Shown piece after piece: positions 22,370 to 33,189 of a stretch of 64,000 nucleotides of DNA. The stretch is from Anaspis maculata (lineage: Eukaryota; Arthropoda; Insecta; Coleoptera; Scraptiidae). Below the pieces are notes generated by a model, which was given only the letters and a program-made list of their open reading frames with translations, made no database searches and was not told where the DNA came from. Numbering within the stretch: position 1 is the stretch's first letter; every line of letters starts with the position of its first letter. The stretch lies in assembly GCA_949128115.1 (NCBI GenBank), contig OX421961.1, forward strand, positions 102,470,363-102,534,362, in the 5' to 3' direction. Made by a program: the position numbers and the translations under genes.

Positions 22370-25300
22370 CTGGAAGTTGAAAACTCAATAGTTGACCATT
22401 TTTTTTACTGCGCAAGACGTTTCGGAAATTACCTGGAAACCGTCAGTTTCTTGGGTGGTCAAAGTACGGTGCCATTCTACCAAGTGGTTATCGGGACCGT
22501 ATAGTTCTTTGTCAAGTTCAATTACCAATGATTTGAAGAAAGATGAGAACTTGCGTTTAACCTTATTTGGGTCGCTCTTTGAATCATCCAGCAATCGTCC
22601 CTCGACTCTTAGTTCCCAGGATGCGACGGATCTGGAAATTAAGTTAAATTGTTATTTTCCTTTCCAATACAGCTTCATTGAGGAATAAGTTTAGTGGAAA
22701 TCTAAACCAGACATAAATTTACAAAGCCCATGGTAGTGAAACGAAGCTGGATGTTCACGATATCCTCTAAATTTGAATGTACTTTTTTTATAACGCTACC
22801 TCTACGATGGAAAACAATAGTTTCAACTTGGCTGAAATTAGTGCCACGTTATTCTTGCAAACATGGCTGCTGCAATTCTCGAATATACCATATACCATTT
22901 TCACTGACGTCACGTAGCTCCGCTTTTAACAGCTAATCGGGGGCAACGTGTGCCAGTCTCAGTCGGTGTGTAAAAGTCACTGGTAAGCAACAGATCTTTC
23001 CAATTTCACGTGAGCTGTTGGGGTTCGGCAATGATTACCATACATTTCCGGTTGGCGCGGATTCAAACGGCTGTCAAATTGTCAACTCAACAGTGATTTC
23101 ACCGGGTGTTTTCGTTTTTCGCTCCTAACTGCAGTGCTTCAATTTGTTCTGTGTTCGTGTTGTAAAGTCCTTGTATTTGTGTATTTTCGATTTCGGCTAT
23201 GAGGACGTGCCGTCCCATTCGGGATAGATTAGGAATTGAGGATTCGGTATGAACAGGGCACAAGTAAACAGCCCTGGAAGATGTTACAGAGCACTCCACA
23301 TGATTCACACACTGGCACTCGGAAATCGGAAATGAGCCGCCTCCATTGACGGACCCTAACATGTAAAACTGGAAAGGTCTATTGACTGTGTGAAGTATCT
23401 GTATTGCCCTTATACGACCTTACTGCCCTTTTAGAATATGCAAACTATGGCACTGCATGCGTTCAACGATTATGCTAGAAGCTTCGGCGTGATCAGTTCA
23501 TTATTTATTATTAGACATAAAATCCCCATAAAATCATCAAACGATGAGCTTGAAACTATAGGTATAAACGATTTCGTTATAACTTTTGAAAAATGTTCAT
23601 TAACATGACCTGCATTCATGTCCGGTACCAGTTTTTATAACCAGTTTAATTTTTGACTCTGAGCCTTCAAACAACAAACACCCTGTATTACACATTATTC
23701 TGAACAGCATATCGTTGTTTGCTTTACCCTAGAATAACAATTTTTGTTTGCAATTATTACGACGTGGCGTCGTTTATGACCTCTTTTTTTCTTTTGCTTT
23801 CTGGGTGGCTTTTTTCGCATAAGCTCAGCCATTACAAGAAATACGCTAACACTGGCAAAGTACCTGAGTCTTTTGGAGTTGTTGAAGAAAAAACGTACTA
23901 TACTTTGAGCGCCACAACGTGGGGTCAAAAATTACGACTCAAGTCTTACCAAAGATGTTGATGTTTCAGGATAGTACCGCCAGGAGCAAAATACTGCATA
24001 GATACATCAAAATTTTTGTCATTAGAAAAAAAGCGACAAGGTCTTGCTTCGTTGCAGTTATGGCCTAATAGAATAAAAGACTTGGCTCCTGACTTCATGG
24101 TTAATGTACTACGTAAGGGCTCCTTCATGTCTGTCACATTTTTTGAAGTTACAAAAATTTTGATGTACGTATGCAATACAGTGCTCCTGACAGTACAAAC
24201 TAAATGAGGTCTTATACAAAATTACAAAATACGATTATATTGTCCTAGGTCGATACCTGACTGAATAATATCAATTACTGTTCAGTTGCAAAAATATTTA
24301 AAAAATCTTTGGCATCAAGAAAGGAAATAGAAATTCAGTTCATCACAGTCCATATGTTGAAATCGAGTGAATCAGCGCGTCAAAAGCCGTACCAGGTTGC
24401 CACGTGAACGTCAGGGAACAGTCAACGTGACTCACCTCGGGTTCCACCAAAATTTTAAGAGCAGATTAAATCTATCACGCTGATAGTTGCTATGCACCAG
24501 CCAATAGGAAGGCCAGTTGCTTAGTTACTATCAGAGTGATAAAGTTATCACGCTGATAAAAGTTTTGTGGAACCCGAGGTCAGTCAACATCAATATTTGC
24601 TGTTTGGTGCCCTGTGGTGGAACCACGAGCACTTGACAGTTGTCGATCTCGACAATTTTCCTTTTTCTAAAGGGTGAAGGGTGTAGAGGGAAAAGGGGAA
24701 ATCAGGGTGAATGGTGTAGAGAGGAAAGGGGAAATTGTCGAGACCGACAACTGTCGAGTGCTCGTGGTTCCACTACTGGTTTGGTGTTCTAAACGATGCT
24801 GCCGCATAAATAATCAGGTTTGAGCAGGATGAATCTCCGGATCAAGTACATAAGTGGTCCGGTCATAAGTACTAGCGAGCGCATAGAAAAAAGCCACCTG
24901 CCCCAGCGGGATTTAAACTCCGTAGCTCTGAGTTTGAAGCCGAAAACGGAGACAACCGAGCTACCGCTGGGATAAAAAATATTTTTATTGACAATGAACA
25001 GTAGATACTTCGGTGGTTTATGATATAAAATATGGAATAAAGAACCATTCCTTATGATTATGAATAAGATAATAGAACATAATAAATAATTCTGGAAATA
25101 TTACTGGGTATTATGGTTGCTGATGAAAAGAGAATAGACTTTTTTTTTTTTCTTTTTGATAAATATCTAAGCATGAATTAACACTTACCCTTCTTGACCT
25201 GGGCCATCTGGACCATCAGCACATGGCTCCTTAGCTGGATAAAACGTGTTTGAAATAAAAATCCTCAACTTTCTTTTCTGCTTCATGGGTCGCTTCAAAG

Positions 25301-25865
25301 CTTCCTGTATATCTAGCCGTTTTCTCATAATGGTCGAATCAAGTTTGCGTTCGAACGCCAACAAATCCATGTATGCCTGACTTTCCGGCACCAGATCTCT
25401 CACCTTTTGGGGTAGAATTTTATCAGACAACTTCTTCTTCTTCTTGCTAGTTCCATGGGGGTAGTCCCTACAAAACAAGACGTTGTTTATTTTGAAGAAA
25501 TGAGAAACATTCCAAATTTTGGACTAACGTTTTCGGTTGCATTCCTCCTCTAGCATCGGCAGGTCTTTTGACACCCGACTGAGGTGGCATAGGACCTCCT
25601 CGCATAGGCGAATATGGTGCTTGAGGGGGTCTCTGCATCATCGAGCCTCCACTCGCCCCCATATTGGGCGGCGGTGTATTATAACCGGTGCGTTGCTGTA
25701 ACAGAAATAATTAGCGGGTTTTGCGTGAAGCAAGCGGCAGTACTTTACCGGAAAACTCTGTCCTGTGTATTGTCGCATTCCGGGATTTTGAGATGGCGGG
25801 TAACGCTGTGGAGGTCCTGGAGGCGGCCCTTGGTTGGGAACTGGTCCCGTGAACCTTTGAGCCAT
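21632..25865 (-). CDS. Bap60: BAP60 / SMARCD subunit of SWI/SNF complexes (complete, 5 exons)
   Basis: Core accessory subunit of BAP/PBAP chromatin remodellers, linking transcription factors to the nucleosome-moving ATPase in the nucleus. Minus-strand exons in order: 25749-25865, 25529-25695, 25189-25467, 22433-22631, 21632-22369. Phases agree and total 1500 bases, 499 residues plus stop; the family is about 515. The N-terminus is Gly/Pro/Gln-rich ([20 protein letters not shown]) as in SMARCD proteins, followed by [10 protein letters not shown] basic run ([20 protein letters not shown]) and the conserved [12 protein letters not shown] come next. The SWIB/MDM2 domain spans roughly residues 260-345 ([19 protein letters not shown] and [16 protein letters not shown]). 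The C-terminal part ([20 protein letters not shown]) is also typical. It is divergent from the FRS2-like gene and convergent with Khc. Confidence 0.94.
22433..22631 (-). CDS. Bap60: Bap60 coding exon 4
   Basis: Residues 188-254, reading [18 protein letters not shown], then [20 protein letters not shown] and HLVEWHRT. The acceptor is TTTCCAG and the donor GTAATT, phase 0. Confidence 0.92.
24435..24579. mobile_element. 145-bp MITE with TCA duplication
   Basis: The ends CCTCGGGTTCCACCAAAATT (24435) and the complementary AAGTTTTGTGGAACCCGAGG (24560-24579) match with a mismatch and an indel. TCA flanks both sides (24432-24434, 24580-24582). A 3-bp duplication fits a PIF/Harbinger-type element. 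The interior repeats a short palindromic word, ATCACGCTGATA. Confidence 0.7.
24617..24773. mobile_element. 157-bp palindromic MITE with internal tandem repeat
   Basis: Arms beginning GTGGAACCACGAGCAC match their complement at the right end over about 45 bp, including GACAGTTGTCGATCTCGACA. The loop holds two copies of a roughly 35-bp AGGGTGAAGGGTGTAGAG-type purine-rich unit. No clear duplication was found. Confidence 0.65.
24900..24975 (-). repeat. tRNA-like sequence (probable pseudogene or SINE head)
   Basis: On the minus strand the sequence has an A-box-like TAGCTCGGTTG, a degenerate B-box (GAGTTTAAATCCC) and complementary ends CCCAGCG/CGCTGGG. A run of six T follows about 15 bases after the end. 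The T-arm does not fold with normal stems when the acceptor is paired, so I do not call a functional tRNA. It lies in a Bap60 intron on the same strand as that gene. Confidence 0.35.
25189..25467 (-). CDS. Bap60: Bap60 coding exon 3
   Basis: Residues 95-187. It contains [40 protein letters not shown] and [18 protein letters not shown], all hallmark SMARCD segments. The acceptor is TTTGTAG and the donor GTAAGT; it ends GG, completed as Gly by the next exon. Confidence 0.92.
25529..25695 (-). CDS. Bap60: Bap60 coding exon 2
   Basis: Residues 40-94 plus two bases. It is low complexity (Gly, Pro, Met, Gln) and ends in the conserved [13 protein letters not shown]. The acceptor is TTACAG and the donor GTTAGT. 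Confidence 0.85.
25749..25865 (-). CDS. Bap60: Bap60 coding exon 1
   Basis: Residues 1-39, a proline- and glutamine-rich N-terminus starting [13 protein letters not shown]. The donor is GTAAAG, phase 0. The ATG is the first in frame. Confidence 0.85.
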
Positions 25866-26328
25866 GTTTTCGGAAATTATAAAACTCCTTTTTGTAATTC
25901 GTAAACAGAAATTGGAGAAGCGTCAATGACGACAACGTTTGACGTTTACTGATTGACAGATGACCCAAATGACAGCTGAGCGCTGACGTTTACGACAGCA
26001 GCGACCTCTACCACAACAGCGCAGTTGAATTCCACTAGATCGCATTGTTAAATAAATGGAAATGTCATTAGAAATGTCATTAAAATTACACTTCGCATTG
26101 TGTTTCAATAAAAATAAGAATTAAAAGACGTTTTAAAATAAGTGGCAGTTATGTAGAAGTTGTACGTCTGGATTGTATATCCTAAAGTGGTTGTGATGGT
26201 GAAGAGAGGTAAAATTTAAAACCAAGGGCAAGGCATGATTCCTAGCCAATTCATGAGACAACGTAAGTTTTCAACACTTCAGCTTTGTTCCTGTGATTGT
26301 ATAGTTACGTCTTGTATTTACATTTCAG
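25866..26328. promoter_or_regulatory. Divergent intergenic region between Bap60 and the FRS2-like gene
   Basis: About 460 bp separates the two divergent start codons. On the plus side a likely 5' UTR exon ends at 26262 (donor GTAAGT) and a 66-bp intron runs 26263-26328 (acceptor TTTCAG). A shared promoter is likely. No TATA box is evident. Confidence 0.5.
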
Positions 26329-26335
26329 GTACAAA

Positions 26336-27547
26336 ATGGGTTGTGTAAGTAGTAAACATGACATCAATGATCAACACCCGAATATCTTCCAAGTAACAAA
26401 TGTAAACGAACAAGGTGAACTGATGAGTCCAGGCCAGCTGGAAATTACAGAAACTGAACTAGTCCTATACCAAAAAGGAAAACCGCCGGTTATATGGCCG
26501 TTGAAAGCTTTGCGAAAGTACGGCTTTGATGCTGGAATATTCAGCTTTGAAAGCGGAAGGCGTTGTCCGACAGGCGAAGGAATTTACGCCTTCCGTTGCC
26601 GGAAATCAGAGCAACTCTTCAACATCGTCCAGCATAACATCGCGCGCAACTCCACCAATGAAGAAAATACTAACAATCCCATCGGAGTACTTAGTCAAAG
26701 CTCTGATTTTCCAGTACCTACAAGAAGTACAGGTCCGCCGGTTCAGAGACGCGTCCAGTCACAACAACCCGACGGGTATCTTAATCCAGTTCCTGCTGCA
26801 GATTCCACTAATCCAAGACCGCATCCTAGCTTGAGCCGCCCCGGTTCATTAACCAGCAACGGCGGGCCCCTCAGTCCTACGGGGACGTTTGCTCCAGTCA
26901 TAACCGAAATCCCTACCGAACACAATAACAACAAACGAGGCAGCTTGGTGCCGGAACACAACTATACAAATTCCGGTGTCCTTGATCTTGAAAATCCACC
27001 ACCGGTCCAGGCGAACTATGTCAATCTTGGACTGAATTCACCTCCTCCGGCTGGAGCCGTAGCTCCGTTGGCCGCAACTGAATACATGAACATAGGCGAC
27101 AGCCCTAGTCATCTCTATATGAACGTAGAAACCAAAAATGCAACCAAAGAATCAGCAGCAGATGCTGAAGAAGATTTTAAGCACTGTTATGCCAATGTAG
27201 ATGCCAAAGATATGGAAGGTATGAGACAAGTCGACGGTGTTCCCCTCCTCATCAACAACAGCGGCAGCGTTCCTCAGACACCCACCGCTCTTTACTTGAC
27301 AGTTCACGAAGTTAACTACGCCGAACTGGATTTGGATCCCAGCAAAGTCCCTTCCCTCTCCCAAGTCACGCCAGACAGTCCCAGCAACAAAGCCAAAAGC
27401 TACGCCACAATTGATTTTGAAAGGACAAACGCCCTTTCGCAATCTATAAATCCCCGGATGGAGATTGAAGATGGCAGCAGAAAAACTAGACATAATTCTA
27501 CTATAAGTGATGTAACTGTTAGGCAGAGCAGCTCATTAAGTGACTAA
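26336..27547 (+). CDS. FRS2-like docking protein (PTB domain, myristoylated)
   Basis: Membrane-anchored multi-tyrosine adaptor that would dock to an activated receptor tyrosine kinase (FGFR-type in the family) and recruit SH2 proteins. The chosen ATG (26336) follows a 5' UTR acceptor at 26328. It gives MGCVSSK, a Gly2 myristoylation and Cys3 palmitoylation signal, whereas an upstream in-frame ATG at 26297 would hide it. The PTB (IRS-type) fold spans about residues 15-103, with the signature GIFSFESGRRCPTGEGIYAF. The remaining 300 residues are low complexity with tyrosine motifs: Y148 LNP, Y210 TNS, Y228 VNL, Y250 MNI, Y261 MNV, Y285 ANV (six YxN sites, the Grb2-SH2 consensus) and Y320 LTV, Y328 AEL, Y356 ATI. 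The protein is 403 residues from one coding exon. FRS2 and FRS3 are a little longer. A Dok-family identity is less likely because there is no PH domain. Confidence 0.85.
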   Translation: MGCVSSKHDINDQHPNIFQVTNVNEQGELMSPGQLEITETELVLYQKGKPPVIWPLKALRKYGFDAGIFSFESGRRCPTGEGIYAFRCRKSEQLFNIVQHNIARNSTNEENTNNPIGVLSQSSDFPVPTRSTGPPVQRRVQSQQPDGYLNPVPAADSTNPRPHPSLSRPGSLTSNGGPLSPTGTFAPVITEIPTEHNNNKRGSLVPEHNYTNSGVLDLENPPPVQANYVNLGLNSPPPAGAVAPLAATEYMNIGDSPSHLYMNVETKNATKESAADAEEDFKHCYANVDAKDMEGMRQVDGVPLLINNSGSVPQTPTALYLTVHEVNYAELDLDPSKVPSLSQVTPDSPSNKAKSYATIDFERTNALSQSINPRMEIEDGSRKTRHNSTISDVTVRQSSSLSD

Positions 27548-28950
27548 AACATCGAAAAAATGTAACACAATTTTGTGATTATTATTTTTATTATCATTTA
27601 TCATCAAGGTGACTCAGACTAGTGTTGATTTTTGTATTCACCATTATTTATATAAATGAAAAAGGAAGGTGTGTAATGTTTATAAGTGATTGAGTTCTCA
27701 TTTTAGTTTCGGAGTAAATATTTTTTAAATGATCGTTTTCAACGACATTATTTTCGTACGTGTATGTAAGTATTTAAAGTTATGTACAGAAGAACGTATT
27801 TTATTAAGGATCGTTATTTTAACCTACAAGACACTGCTGTAAGACACAAAACGATGAGGTACCGTCCTTGTAAATTACTGAAGTAATAGTGTTATTTCAG
27901 ATGGATAAAGACTATTTGTTACCAACCATACATTACATTATATTTATTATGTGATATTGTCTAAATTTTCAATATAATAGAAATAGATATTGTTTTTTTT
28001 TTTGGTTGCTGTTGCTTCCATGATACATCCTTTGGTTTCTCCTCGAAGGAGAAACTTGTTCAGTGAATCTGTTATGAGACCACAACACTACTCCTATGCT
28101 ATGTTAGTGTTTTGCAAAGAACAGTGCTTTGTTTCCATCCGTTCAAAGAATGTGTGCCAGCAGGCGAGGTGCCAGGGGTTTTAAACTTTATCTCGCGTTG
28201 CAAGAATTTTCTAGAGCTGTTGATCGAAAATTTCCACTCTCCAGTATTTGAATAGGTAGGTACCTAATATTATCCTTTTGCATTAAATGCCCATGTTGCA
28301 TTTTCATGAAAGTGCTAAGAGCCATCAATTGTACAGGGTGATTCACTCTCCACGGATTTTGTGTTTTATTCAAAAGCTTTCATCAGAGACAAGCCAAATT
28401 TCCAGGATAATAATATACTCTCATAATCAAGCTCGTTTAGAAAATGGGATCGTTGGAAATATTTTCCATACACCTTCTCTCGCACCTTCTATTTTCAGTA
28501 GATTGACTTTTTGCAGCAAAAATAAAGTGACAAGCTGGGACGCTGGGAGAATACGGCCGATGGCCGCTGATGGGATGAGAATTTTTGTACGACACATCCC
28601 TTCGGGTAAAACTCGAAATCCGTTGCTCCAAATTCAAAAATCTCCCCTCCCCTTCCAAAACTAATCCAATCTCGCCTCCAACTATGACACGTAGCAATTC
28701 TGCACCTATAATAAACATTTAGAAATATGAAAGTTTTATTTTGATTATTATATCACCGCCGAAGACGGAGACCGTGTCGCATTTGAAAATTTGCCACTAC
28801 ACGACACCCAATGCAATATACTTTCGATATCAGTTGGAGATTCCTAAAAAAAGTCGATGCCCGAGCGGAAAAGAACGTCTGAGTAGAGTCTTCAATGGCG
28901 GGTAATTCTGGTCTAAACCCGGATATAAACGGCCGTCTCGAAACTCGGGT
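27548..28950. other. FRS2-like 3' UTR and following intergenic sequence
   Basis: AT-rich non-coding sequence follows the stop codon, probably 3' UTR for some hundreds of bases. An orphan element end, GTACAGGGTGATTCAC, occurs near 28334. No further gene is supported. Confidence 0.5.
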
Positions 28951-29157
28951 ATAGTACCTAGTCCAGTGAATTTGTCCCTAAAAGAGGGAGGTACCGTGCG
29001 TTAAATCCGGTAGTTCTAATTTTTTGCTAAGTTGTTCATGATGTTGGCCTAATGAATAATCCAAGTTTTCGACCTCGAGCGCCGAACGCATGCAACCTTG
29101 TAAAAAACTTGAAAAACCACGAAATTTTCGACTTTTTTTCAGTTTTCAATTTTAATC
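28951..29157 (-). repeat. Dispersed repeat, inverted copy of 38328-38525
   Basis: The sequence from ATAGTACCTAGTCCAGTGAA through GTAGTTCTAAT, AACTTGAAAAACC and TTTTTTTCAGTTTTCAATTT is the diverged reverse complement of 38328-38525. Shared words include TTAAATCCGGTAGTTCT and TTTTCGACCTCGAGCGCCGA. No coding capacity is recognised, so it is probably part of a larger transposon. Confidence 0.65.
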
Positions 29158-30200
29158 CAGAGGGACTAGTTTTTTGATAAGAACTAGTCAGTACGTTTTC
29201 AAAGAAGACTTTATAATATACAGTTTGAGACCAGAAACGTTGCTGTAGACCCACTGGTTTTCCACCCACAGCTTTTCAAAATCCATACATTTATTCGAAC
29301 TCGGACTGGGTCAGGTGGTATGTATGTGGGTCTGGTGCGTCACGAGGTTCTCGTTTTTTTTTTCAAAAACACCGATCAATATTCTAGAGATTTCAATTAG
29401 ATGAGGTCCTTTGCAAAGCTCTAAGCATTACTTTCAAATAGCTTAATATTGAAAACTGAGACGTCTTTCGTCAAAAATTCGAAGTCCTTGAGAGCTAGAG
29501 CATGCATGATCCAATTTTGTGAATAGCATTTAAAATAAAATGAAATGATTCCTGAATAATAATACATAATATGTAGAATAATAAAGCCGTTTGTGAAATT
29601 TCATTATTTCCATGAAAAAATCTTTGAAAAAAACTGCATAAAGTTATTAAAATTGGATGGTGCGAATACACACATTTGTTAAAATCCACTAGGTACCTGA
29701 GTGCATGTGTGCCGCAATGGACGCGAAATAAAACGAACGTGACTATGCATTGGAATTTCTTGCTTTTTCTAGAAGACCACCGGTACAATCAGCTAATTTT
29801 TTCAACATTTTTTGCGACCGAATGGCCTAGGGGTGGATTATTTAGTGGGTGGGTATAGGCAATGGTATAGGTAAAACACAAATTTTATTGTGTTGGGCAA
29901 ATAATTTTAGGTATGTACTGAAGCCACCCGCATTTGGCGGGCCGAAAATAATCCGGAGGAAAATAATTCAAAGCCGTGAAATCGAGGTATGAGAATGTGA
30001 ATATTCAGAGTCAAGGCATCATTAAAAGATGTCGCTAGCTATTTAACTCATTCGTGTAAATCCCGCAAAGCTCTATAACATAATTTACTGGCCCATCATC
30101 GACATTCAACAACAGTTTCTGCACGGCGTCCGATGAAATGGTGAAAAGAAGTGCGCATTAAGAAACGCAACCGCGCTTCAACAACCGGCTAGAGTGCTGG
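29158..30200. other. Intergenic, no supported gene
   Basis: Only short open frames lacking known domains are seen. The sequence is AT-rich with no defined element ends. Confidence 0.4.
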
Positions 30201-30245
30201 CGCACTCCTGCTCCCGCTGCATCGGTCCTGCTCCCGCTGCATCGG
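30201..30245 (+). repeat. 20-bp perfect tandem duplication
   Basis: TCCTGCTCCCGCTGCATCGG occurs twice head to tail just at the start of the GC-rich block. Confidence 0.7.
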
Positions 30246-30544
30246 AGCCTCGTGGTCCGCGCTCGGTCACCCGCCACCCGCTGGCCAGCCACGTCGCCGA
30301 CTCGCCGGCACCGTACACCGGTGCGCTCTGTTCTCAAATTACCTATCGGAATTTTTACACGGCTATACGCCGTTCGCGGTCGTTATGGATGCGAAAAATT
30401 ATTCCGAATTGCTGGGAATGGAGGATATCGCCGGAGATTGACCGTGGTACCTGGACCAATCCTCCTGGGCTGCCGTCCGCTCCCGACTTGTCACGCCCGC
30501 TGCCGAGTGCTTCTGCGGGCCTGTTAGCGAAGAGTTTTAGTCCC

Positions 30545-31085
30545 CTTCGAGGAAGCTGAGTTAGAACCCGTTCATGTTGCGTCGCGACCCTCCTGGAGGC
30601 CGAAGCGTCGAAGCCCCAATGATGAGTCCCAGCCCACTTGGAAAATGACGAGTCGATTTCCCCCGGCTGATGTGTCTCAAAGGCCCCCTGGAGAAAGCCG
30701 AGTTGGAACCCTTCGGAGTCGTGTTTTGGTCCCCTTGGGGGCACGCTGAGTCGAGAACCCTCCAGGTTGAGTTTTGACCCTCCGAGAGACTGATGAGTTG
30801 CTTCCCCCGTTGAGTTGCAACCCGTCTCTAGGATGTCGAGTCAGAGCCCTTGGACGTTGAGTCTTGATCCGCCTCCAGGTGTCGAGTCAGAGCCCTCCGG
30901 CGACGAGTTCCAGCCCTTCTCCAGGTCGATGTGCCAAGACCCTTCCGGTGTTGAGTTTCGACCCTTCTCCAAGTCGCAGAGTTGGGACCCGTTGACGAAG
31001 TGTTTCGAACCCCCTCCAGGATGCTGAGTCGCGTTCCCTCTACGATGAGTTCTAGCCCACCTCGAGGATGTCGAGTTAAAACCCC
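30545..31085. repeat. GC-rich degenerate minisatellite
   Basis: Variants of a unit containing TGAGT(C/T)(G/A)(G/A)AACCC followed by CTCCAGGATG- or CTTCTCCAGGTCG-like words recur about every 22-36 bases. Because of the repeat, open frames exist on both strands (30815-31027 plus, 30828-31262 minus) and give Arg/Thr/Gly-rich or Pro/Ser-rich repeated peptides. There is no family resemblance or splice context, so I do not call a gene. The block is clearly more GC-rich than its neighbours. Confidence 0.6.
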
Positions 31086-33180
31086 TAAATGATCCAGGCC
31101 CGATAGAAATGAGGTCTCTCGTTTCGGTATCTCGTGTGGCGGAGTGATGACCTCGACGGGCGGGAGGTTAGTCTTGGTGAGTTGGGATAGTTGCTTACGG
31201 TTAGGCTTTGTCGTGAAAAATGTATGATGGGGCTCACGCGTGCGTTCTGAATCTGCCTGCACGTGCTGGTGTCTGCGCTACTGTCTGCCGTCAGGTACAG
31301 CCACTGGCAAGCCTCGTCCTTTGTTGGATACCTTCATAGAAAGGTTTTCGCGCTCTTGGGCCCTCTGGACTTGGCTTTGTGACTGCGGTACTCAGAGCAC
31401 CGGACCTAGTGGGTTAGATCTGGAAACTCGCGGGTGAGCTTCCTCTGCGTTTCTGAAGCTCCTAGTTATTCGGAAAAAGTAAATTTTGAGAACTACGTGA
31501 AAAATCAAGTAATTGAAATAAAATAGCATCGCGTTGAGATCGGGGTTCGGACCCTGCCGTAGAGTCGTAATGGTTGATCGGATTGATGGACACCCCCCCC
31601 CCCCCCTCCTTGAAACTAATGATTTTGTTTTAGCGCCAAGACAGTTCCGGATATTTCCATATAGAGTTTGTTACGGGAATGAAGACGTTCTTATTCGAAA
31701 CTGATGAATTCAATCCGGTACCCAACGACGCCATCGTTCAGATAGGGACTTTGTAAAAATGAACTGTTATTAGGGCTCGATCAGGAATAGTGTAGACGGC
31801 GATTACTTCGTGTTAGGGCAAAGATTATTTCGACGCCTCTCCGCATCGGCTTTCGACGAACACCCTGTATAGTAAATTCTCTGCGTTTTGTTTTTCCTGG
31901 CTGCGGCCTTCTCTCACAAATTGCTAAACAACAACGAACTAGCGCGTATACGGGGCGTGCTCAAAACGTTCTTCACATTAAATTAGTACCTTGACTTGAG
32001 TAATTGTTTCGCGTACACCATCGGTTCGAAAGTTTTGGAAGGGCGAAATTTGGTTCAACATTTCCGGTTATAGGCACTTTCGATCACGGGAATCTTTCTG
32101 AGCATTGGGGGCAATTCACGGCGAAAACAGGTTTAAAGCCCCCACAAAGGCCAGCCATATCCAATCCCTTCCAAACGGGCAAAAGAGAACCATAGCCCAA
32201 AAAGAGCGTTAGCCTTTGAAAAGAGGCTCCACAAAAAGGGGGCCACCGCACACACCGGCCCACAAATCTTAGATTGCATTCGTGGTCGAAGTCACTCTTC
32301 TCTTTGCTGTGTCTAGAAGCCGGGCCTAACCCTAACATAACCTCTAACACTAACATAAATGTTGGATCTGATTTAACCACGGAAGGAACTTTGAACCGCG
32401 AAAGCCAGCCAGAATTAAATGTCGGTCAAGGTGTAGAGTCAGGTGTTCGTCGGAGGGTTGGGGTGTTGGGACGTCTGAAATAATTAGGGGAAAGTTACCT
32501 CTTCGGTAATAGGTTAGATCTTTTAGATAATTTAGCCTGCGATGTGAAGGTAGGACTAGGTATAGGAGCGAGCCATTATTTAAACATTTTGAATTGTACA
32601 TAGAAGTCAATAGATTGATATTACGTTAAAATTTTATATTGTGTCTTATTGCGTTCAAACTTGTAGTCAGACCTGTCTCAACAATCTCGAGAACTCTATA
32701 ATCGAACAACAAGAAGAGAGGCACAACGGGATGTCGTCCTGATACTAGATGATCATCGGCCAAGCGGTTCCAAAAGCGGGAAAAGTGATTTAATTCAAAT
32801 AAGTTGAATTAAATGCCAGTATAATGGGTTGCCTACCCATTCAGGGGTACAATACGATAGCTGGGGTCGTTTCAGTACCTACTACATAGGTTTTCAGTTA
32901 TCGTCTAGCCAGCTGGATCATAAGTTATCTGCACCTAGTTTTAAGTTAGTAGTTATCTTCCGCGCGATTTTAATTCGAAATCTCCAGAATGTCGGACCCC
33001 GGTCCTAGCGCGAGTTTGTGTTTTATATGTACCTACCTATATAAGAACAGTTTAAGTGAAGGTGCAGTAATGTTAGTTAAGAAAAGGGGGGTAAAAACCC
33101 TTCTTGCGTCGAGTGTTTCTCGTGACATTCAAGAAAATGTACATTTATTGATAGGTGTGATGGTGTGAATGAGATACCTG
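31086..33180. other. Intergenic, no supported gene
   Basis: Moderate GC to about 31450, then AT-rich. An orphan element end, ACACCCTGTATAG, lies near 31861. CCTAACCCTAACATAACC near 32327 only resembles telomere repeat by chance. Confidence 0.4.
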
Positions 33181-33189
33181 TGCACAGTG

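Larger units (their letters stand above)
22632..25188 (-). other. Bap60 intron 3 (2.6 kb) with MITEs and a tRNA-like sequence
   Basis: Canonical GTAAGT and TTTCCAG ends. It contains two short inverted-repeat elements (24435-24579 and 24617-24773), a tRNA-like sequence (24900-24975), and a decayed ORF (23946-24176 minus) related to 850-1215. No Bap60 exon is missing, since exons 3 and 4 join in frame through a conserved segment. Confidence 0.85.

Noticed and set aside
32320..32355. CCTAACCCTAACATAACC-like telomeric repeat
   Set aside because: Only two imperfect units and not the regular insect CCTAA array, so it is too short to call an interstitial telomere.
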